From the NCBI GenBank assembly GCA_946479475.1, contig CAMLGG010000062.1, positions 1 through 21,852 on the forward strand: a stretch of 21,852 bases of DNA, written 5' to 3'. Shown in pieces: positions 17,736 to 21,852 of this stretch. The position numbers and the translations under genes were made by a program. The notes below the pieces were generated by a model that worked only from the letters and a program-made list of their open reading frames with translations, had not been told where the DNA came from and ran no database searches. Source of the stretch: an uncultured Ideonella sp. (GTDB lineage: Bacteria > Pseudomonadota > Gammaproteobacteria > Burkholderiales > Burkholderiaceae). Every line of letters starts with the position of its first letter. Positions within the stretch are counted from its first letter, which is position 1.

Positions 17736-19037
17736 ATGCGCATCGCCGTGATCGGCGCCGGGATGGCCGGCGTCACGACCGCCTATGAACTGGCCCGGGA
17801 CGGGCACGAGGTCACCGTTTTCGACCGGCGCGGCGGGGTGGCCGCGGAGGGCAGCTTCGCCCCCGCCAGCGTGGCCTCACCAGGGCTCTGGCTCGCGCAG
17901 CAGGATTCCGCGGCGGCGGCCGGCCTCGAGCCGTTGATGGCGCCCGCTACCGCCGTGGCATGGCGCTTGCGCCGCTGGCGAACGCTTCGCGGGCACGAAT
18001 CCGCCGACCGCCTGCGATGCATGGCTGGGTTGACCCAGATGTCGCAGCAACGACGGCGCCTCGTGACCGAGGCCCATCAACTGGAATACGAGTGCCACAA
18101 GGGCGTGCTGGCCCTGCTTCGAACCGCCGCCCACGCCAAGAAGACACAGGCACTGCTCGACACTCCCCTGGCCAAGAGCTTGCCGGTGCAGTGGCTGTCG
18201 TCTGACGAAGCCCGCCGCGCCGAACCCGGCCTCGGTGCAGGCCTGTCGTTCCAGGCGGCGTTGCGTTGGCCAAGCGGCGAGACGGGCAACGGCCGCCAGT
18301 TCGCCCAGGCGCTGAAGGCGGCCAGCCAGCAATTCGGCGTGCTCTTCCAGTTCCAGCTGGAGGTCACCGCGTTGCGGCCTGCCGCGCGCGCCGACCAGCG
18401 GGTCGAACTCCAGTGGGCCCGCTGCCACGAGTTCGCGGAAACGATGCTGGGCGGCTCCGGAGGCACCGGTGCCACGACCGTCCCCGCCGACGCCGAGCCC
18501 GACTTCGACGCGGCCATCGTCTGCAGCGCTGAAGCGGCCGCGCGCCTGCTGGACCGGCGCGCCATCCGCTCGGCGATGGATGCAATGCACCTCGGCTCCG
18601 TGACGGCCCCACTGCGCGAGCCCAACGAAGCGGGCGAGGCCTTCGCCCCCTCGGGCGCCGTGGTCGACCCGGCCCGGGGCGTGACGATCGCGCGCATGGG
18701 CGAGCGGGTTCGCGTGGCCGGGGGTGCTCGCCTCGGTCCGCCTCCCGCCAGGCCGGCGCCAGGCGCCTTGGCCCGGCTGTACGAGGCTCTGGAGGAGAAC
18801 TTCCCCGGGGCCGCAAGAACCGCCCGCGCCAGCCCGTGGATCGGCCGCCAGTGGACGACCCGCGACGGCCTGCCCCTCGTCGGGCCCAGCGGGATGCCCG
18901 GTGTCTGGCTGCATTGCGGTCACGGCTCGCAAGCCTGGGCCTGGTCTCCGGCCACGGCCCGGGTGGTGGCCGATCTGGTCGCCGGCCGATCGCCCGAGCT
19001 TGATCCAGCGCCGCTGGCGCCATCCCGACTGCGCTAA
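17736..19037 (+). CDS. FAD-dependent oxidoreductase, DadA-like (DAO family)
   Basis: This 433-residue protein belongs to the glycine/D-amino acid oxidase (DAO) superfamily. The N-terminus is a Rossmann FAD-binding site (AVIGAGMAGVTTAYELARDG, 4-23, GxGxxG at 7-12) followed by the VTVFDRRGG strand and FAPASVASPGLW, similar to DadA. The C-terminus has TTRDGLPLVGPSGMPGVWLH and CGHGSQAWAWSPATARVVAD, the second FAD-contacting region; the length matches DadA (about 432). DadA oxidises D-amino acids to 2-oxoacids and passes electrons to the respiratory chain. The substrate here is not shown, and the usual GHGxxGW reads GHGSQAW. A Gly-rich insert (about 233-247) is atypical. The ribosome binding site is weak. 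It is divergent from rpsB and 44 bases upstream of nnrE-nnrD. Confidence 0.85.
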   Translation: MRIAVIGAGMAGVTTAYELARDGHEVTVFDRRGGVAAEGSFAPASVASPGLWLAQQDSAAAAGLEPLMAPATAVAWRLRRWRTLRGHESADRLRCMAGLTQMSQQRRRLVTEAHQLEYECHKGVLALLRTAAHAKKTQALLDTPLAKSLPVQWLSSDEARRAEPGLGAGLSFQAALRWPSGETGNGRQFAQALKAASQQFGVLFQFQLEVTALRPAARADQRVELQWARCHEFAETMLGGSGGTGATTVPADAEPDFDAAIVCSAEAAARLLDRRAIRSAMDAMHLGSVTAPLREPNEAGEAFAPSGAVVDPARGVTIARMGERVRVAGGARLGPPPARPAPGALARLYEALEENFPGAARTARASPWIGRQWTTRDGLPLVGPSGMPGVWLHCGHGSQAWAWSPATARVVADLVAGRSPELDPAPLAPSRLR

Positions 19038-19059
19038 GCTGGCCGCATCCCGGCTGCAC

Positions 19060-19076
19060 GCGGCCGTCCCGGCCGC
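19060..19076 (+). other. Hairpin covering the nnr ribosome-binding region
   Basis: A perfect 7-base-pair G-C stem (GCGGCCG at 19060-19066, CGGCCGC at 19070-19076) with a 3-base loop ends 5 bases before the nnr ATG at 19082. No Shine-Dalgarno is visible outside it. It could limit initiation or simply reflect high GC content. Confidence 0.35.
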
Positions 19077-19081
19077 CTTCC

Positions 19082-20671
19082 ATGACGACCCTGCAACGCC
19101 TCGTTCCGGCGGATGGCCCGGTGCCGCTTTTCGACAGCGCGGCCAGCCGTGCAATCGAGTCCCTGGCCCTGGCGTCCGCGGCTCCCCACGCCTTGATGGA
19201 AGCCGCCGGATGGGCGGTGGTGCGACTGGCGCTGGCGCTCGCGCCGCACGCCGAGCATGTCTGGATCGCAGCGGGGCCGGGCAACAACGGTGGCGACGGC
19301 CTCGTGGCGGCGCGCCATCTGCACAGGCACGGCAGGAAGGTTCACGTGACTTGGCAGGGCGACCTCGCCCGCCTGCCTCCCGACGCGGCGCATGCACGCG
19401 AAGCGGCGTTGGCCGACGGGCTGACCCTGCACGAGCCCTCGGCCTTGCCTCCGGCACGCCAGGACTTGTGCGTGGACGCCTTGCTCGGCCTGGGCCAGCG
19501 GCGCGCGCCGCAGGGCGAGATGGCCGCCACGATCCAGGCATTGAACGCCTGCCGGCAACAGGGCGCAGCGCTTCTCGCCATAGACATGCCGACCGGCCTG
19601 TGTGCCGACACCGGCCGCCGCCTCGGCAATGTGCTTGTACAGGCCAACGCCACCCTGGCGCTTCTGACCGCCAAGCCGGGACTGTTCACCGCGGTAGGCC
19701 GGGATGCCGCAGGCCAGGTCTGGCTGGACCGCCTCGGCGTCGATCCCGATACCGAGGCGCCGACCGCCCGACTCAGCGGCCGCAGTGATGCGCGAATTGC
19801 ACTCTCCCCTCGACTGGACGCCGCGCACGCCTCGCACAAGGGGCGCTTCGGCGACACCTGGATCGTGGGTGGAGCCCCCGGGATGACGGGAGCGCTGCAC
19901 CTGGCCGCGCGCGCCAGCCTGTGCGCCGGAGCCGGCCGCGTCTATCTCACCGCCCTGGCCGAACAGGCACCGCCCCCGACCTCGCCCGAACTCATGGAAC
20001 GCACTTGGCCGACTGCGCAGGCCATGGCCCTGGCCGAGCATGCAACCGTGGTGTGCGGCTGCGGCGGCGGCGATGCCGTGCGGCGCGTGCTGCCCGAGTT
20101 GATCTCGCGTGCCAGGCGGCTGGTGCTGGATGCCGACGCGCTCAACGCTGCCGCGTCGGATCCCTCGCTCGCCACGCTGCTGGAGAGGCGGGGAGCACGC
20201 GGCGGAGCGACCATCCTCACGCCTCATCCGCTCGAGGCGGCTCGCCTGCTCGGCGTAGGCGCCGCCGCAGTTCAGTCCGACCGCCTCGCGGCAGCGCGCG
20301 CCCTGGCGCAACGCTTCAGGGCCGTGGTCGCGCTGAAGGGCTCCGGCACGGTGATTGCGGCGCCGGGCCGCACCACCGTCATCAATTCCACCGGCAACTC
20401 GCGCCTTGCCACGGCCGGCACCGGGGACGTACTGGCCGGCTGGGCTGGCGGCTGCTGGAGCGGTCACGAGGGCGAAGGTCTCGACCTCGCGGCAGAAGTC
20501 GTCGCCGGCACTGTCTGGTTGCACGGCCGCGCCGTGGAGGACGCGGACACCGGCCTGCCCCTGCCTGCCGATGGACTCATCGATGCGATGGCGCGGGCCG
20601 CGGTCGGACTCGGCTCACGTCCGCCGCCCTCAGCGCTTGGCGCGGCGCTTGCCGGCGCCGGCGGCCGCTGA
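19082..20671 (+). CDS. nnr: Bifunctional NAD(P)HX epimerase / ADP-dependent NAD(P)HX dehydratase
   Basis: This protein repairs hydrated NADH and NADPH. The N-terminal YjeF domain epimerises R- to S-NAD(P)HX, and the C-terminal ribokinase-like domain dehydrates the S form with ADP or ATP. The 529 residues match the E. coli fusion (YjeF/Nnr, about 515). The epimerase half has GPGNNGGDGLVAARHL (65-80) and LAIDMPTGLCADTG with Asp168. The dehydratase half has HKGRFGDTWIVGGAPGMTGA (252-271), DADALN (350-355), LTPHPLEAARLLG (379-391) and STGNSRLATAGTGDVLAG with catalytic Asp449. The ATG at 19082 is preceded by a hairpin rather than a clear Shine-Dalgarno. Its last 42 bases overlap the 3' end of convergent rnr. 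Confidence 0.94.
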   Translation: MTTLQRLVPADGPVPLFDSAASRAIESLALASAAPHALMEAAGWAVVRLALALAPHAEHVWIAAGPGNNGGDGLVAARHLHRHGRKVHVTWQGDLARLPPDAAHAREAALADGLTLHEPSALPPARQDLCVDALLGLGQRRAPQGEMAATIQALNACRQQGAALLAIDMPTGLCADTGRRLGNVLVQANATLALLTAKPGLFTAVGRDAAGQVWLDRLGVDPDTEAPTARLSGRSDARIALSPRLDAAHASHKGRFGDTWIVGGAPGMTGALHLAARASLCAGAGRVYLTALAEQAPPPTSPELMERTWPTAQAMALAEHATVVCGCGGGDAVRRVLPELISRARRLVLDADALNAAASDPSLATLLERRGARGGATILTPHPLEAARLLGVGAAAVQSDRLAAARALAQRFRAVVALKGSGTVIAAPGRTTVINSTGNSRLATAGTGDVLAGWAGGCWSGHEGEGLDLAAEVVAGTVWLHGRAVEDADTGLPLPADGLIDAMARAAVGLGSRPPPSALGAALAGAGGR

Positions 20672-21852
20672 ATCGGTCGCCCTGCCAGCCGACTTGCCCT
20701 CGGAAGGCTTGCTGCGCGACGCAGGTTTGCGCGCGCCCGAAGAGCCGGCGCCGCGCTTGGCCTTCGTCGTGCCCTTGCCGGCCTTGGCCGTCTTGGCAGC
20801 CCGCTTGTGCGCGCGATCGGCCGATTCCACGCCCGCGAGGGCCTCCGCGGCCGTTCCGCCTTCCTGGCGGGCCAGCCCACGCCCTCGCGCCAGCAGCCGC
20901 TCGCCCTCGCCTTCGCGAACCATGCGGAAGTCGATGCGCCGACCATCCAGGTCCACACGGCTGACCTGCACCCTCACGCGGGCACCGATGGCATAGCGAA
21001 TGCCGGTGCGCTCGCCGCGCAGCTCCTGCCGCACCTCGTCGAAGCGGTAGTACTCGCCGCCCAGCTCGGTGATGTGCACAAGGCCATCGACGTAGAGCGC
21101 GTCCAGCGTCACGAACAGGCCGAAGCTCGTCACCGCGCTCACCGTGCCGGCGAACTCCTCGCCCAGGTGCTCGCGCATGTACCGGCACTTGAGCCAGGCC
21201 TCGACGTCGCGAGAGGCCTCATCCGCACGCCGTTCGTTGGCGCTGCAATGCAGCCCTGCACCTTCCCAGTGCTCCTGCTCGCTGATGTGAGGCTTGGCGC
21301 CCTTGCCGGCCTTGCGCAGCTTGACGGCTCGCGCGCTCGCGTCCGCCAGTTCGCCGGTGGCAAGGTGGTAGCGCTTCTTCGCCAGCACGGCCTTGATCAC
21401 GCGATGCACCAGCAGGTCCGGATAGCGGCGGATCGGGCTGGTGAAGTGGGTGTACGCGGCATACGCGAGCCCGAAGTGCCCGCTATTGACCGGGGTGTAG
21501 ATCGCCTGCTGCATCGACCGCAGCAGCATCATGTGGATCTGACTCGCATCCGGCCGGTCCTTGGTCGCCACCGCGATGGCCTGGAACTCGGCAGGAGAAG
21601 GCTCGTCGTTGATCGTCATGCCGATGCCCAGCGTCTTCAGGTACTCCTGCAGGGCGACCCGCTTCTCGGGCGTCGGGCCTTCGTGGACGCGGTAAAGGCA
21701 GGGATGCTCGGCCGCGGCGATGAACTCCGCCGCGCAGACGTTGGCCGCCAGCATCGCCTCCTCGATCAGCCGGTGCGCGTCCGTACGCACGCGCGGCACG
21801 ATCTTCTCGATGCGGCCGTTCTCGTCGCAGACGATCTGCGTCTCGGTGGTCT
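20630..21852 (-). CDS. rnr: Ribonuclease R, C-terminal part (partial)
   Basis: RNase R is a processive 3'-5' exoribonuclease that degrades structured RNA, including faulty rRNA and mRNA. The frame runs through the right window edge without a start, giving the last 407 residues. The catalytic RNB domain includes RTDAHRLIEEAMLAANVCAA, then LGIGMTINDEPSPAEF and TPVNSGHFGLAYAAYTHFTS followed by PIRRYPDLLVHRVIKAVL. A C-terminal S1 RNA-binding domain follows (FAGTVSAVTSFGLFVTLDAL, then VDGLVHITELGGEYYRFDE). It ends in a low-complexity Lys/Arg/Ala/Gly tail of about 60 residues, typical of RNase R rather than RNase II. Methionine-like GTG at 21799 is internal, not the start. The 3' end overlaps the convergent nnr gene by 42 bases. 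Confidence 0.95.
   Translation of the reverse strand, partial: TTETQIVCDENGRIEKIVPRVRTDAHRLIEEAMLAANVCAAEFIAAAEHPCLYRVHEGPTPEKRVALQEYLKTLGIGMTINDEPSPAEFQAIAVATKDRPDASQIHMMLLRSMQQAIYTPVNSGHFGLAYAAYTHFTSPIRRYPDLLVHRVIKAVLAKKRYHLATGELADASARAVKLRKAGKGAKPHISEQEHWEGAGLHCSANERRADEASRDVEAWLKCRYMREHLGEEFAGTVSAVTSFGLFVTLDALYVDGLVHITELGGEYYRFDEVRQELRGERTGIRYAIGARVRVQVSRVDLDGRRIDFRMVREGEGERLLARGRGLARQEGGTAAEALAGVESADRAHKRAAKTAKAGKGTTKAKRGAGSSGARKPASRSKPSEGKSAGRATDSAAAGAGKRRAKR

Noticed and set aside
17877..19541. Minus-strand 554-codon open frame opposite the oxidoreductase and nnr
   Set aside because: The plus-strand genes have full FAD and NAD(P)HX repair motifs; the antisense product is low in motifs and rich in Arg/Ala/Gly.

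Overview
The window is a compact, high-GC stretch of chromosome from a betaproteobacterium, most likely Burkholderiales (a Rubrivivax/Leptothrix/Comamonadaceae-type lineage). The reasons are the gene order, the protein sequences, and the ppsR-ppsA divergent pair next to the translation/envelope cluster. The genus is an inference from pattern, not from a database comparison. Almost every base is coding, and I see no mobile element, CRISPR array, rRNA or tRNA.

Layout from left to right. (1) 1-1282, minus strand: the N-terminal 427 codons of phosphoenolpyruvate synthase (ppsA), cut by the window edge just after the catalytic histidine codon. (2) 1513-2337, plus strand: ppsR, the kinase/phosphotransferase that regulates PpsA, divergent from it. 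(3) 2331-17438, minus strand: sixteen co-directional genes in the order rpsB, tsf, pyrH, frr, uppS, cdsA, dxr, rseP, bamA, skp, lpxD, fabZ, lpxA, lpxB, rnhB and a TrmH-family RNA methyltransferase. This is the classical proteobacterial translation/envelope-biogenesis supercluster. From dxr onward the genes are separated by 0-20 bases or overlap, often by 4 bases, so they are almost certainly co-transcribed and translationally coupled. (4) 17736-20671, plus strand: a DadA-like FAD-dependent oxidoreductase followed by a bifunctional NAD(P)HX epimerase/dehydratase (nnrE-nnrD fusion). (5) 20630-21852, minus strand: the C-terminal part of RNase R (rnr), running off the right edge.

The supercluster links making ribosomes and UMP (rpsB, tsf, frr, pyrH) to the isoprenoid precursor (dxr), the undecaprenyl carrier (uppS), CDP-diacylglycerol (cdsA), lipid A (lpxD, fabZ, lpxA, lpxB), outer-membrane protein assembly (bamA, skp) and envelope-stress proteolysis (rseP). 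Visible control points are an extended -10 promoter upstream of rpsB with a leader of about 240 bases, an intrinsic-terminator-like hairpin between rpsB and tsf, and a very strong GC hairpin without a U-tract between tsf and pyrH.

I found no convincing new multi-gene system. The region is essentially housekeeping. The observations worth a second look are small: the long rpsB leader, two intergenic hairpins, a four-codon leader ORF before ppsR, a phenylalanine at the LpxA acyl-chain ruler position, a VRTF variant of the BamA VRGF motif, overlapping convergent gene ends, and repeated non-ATG/ATG start ambiguity at 4-base overlaps.
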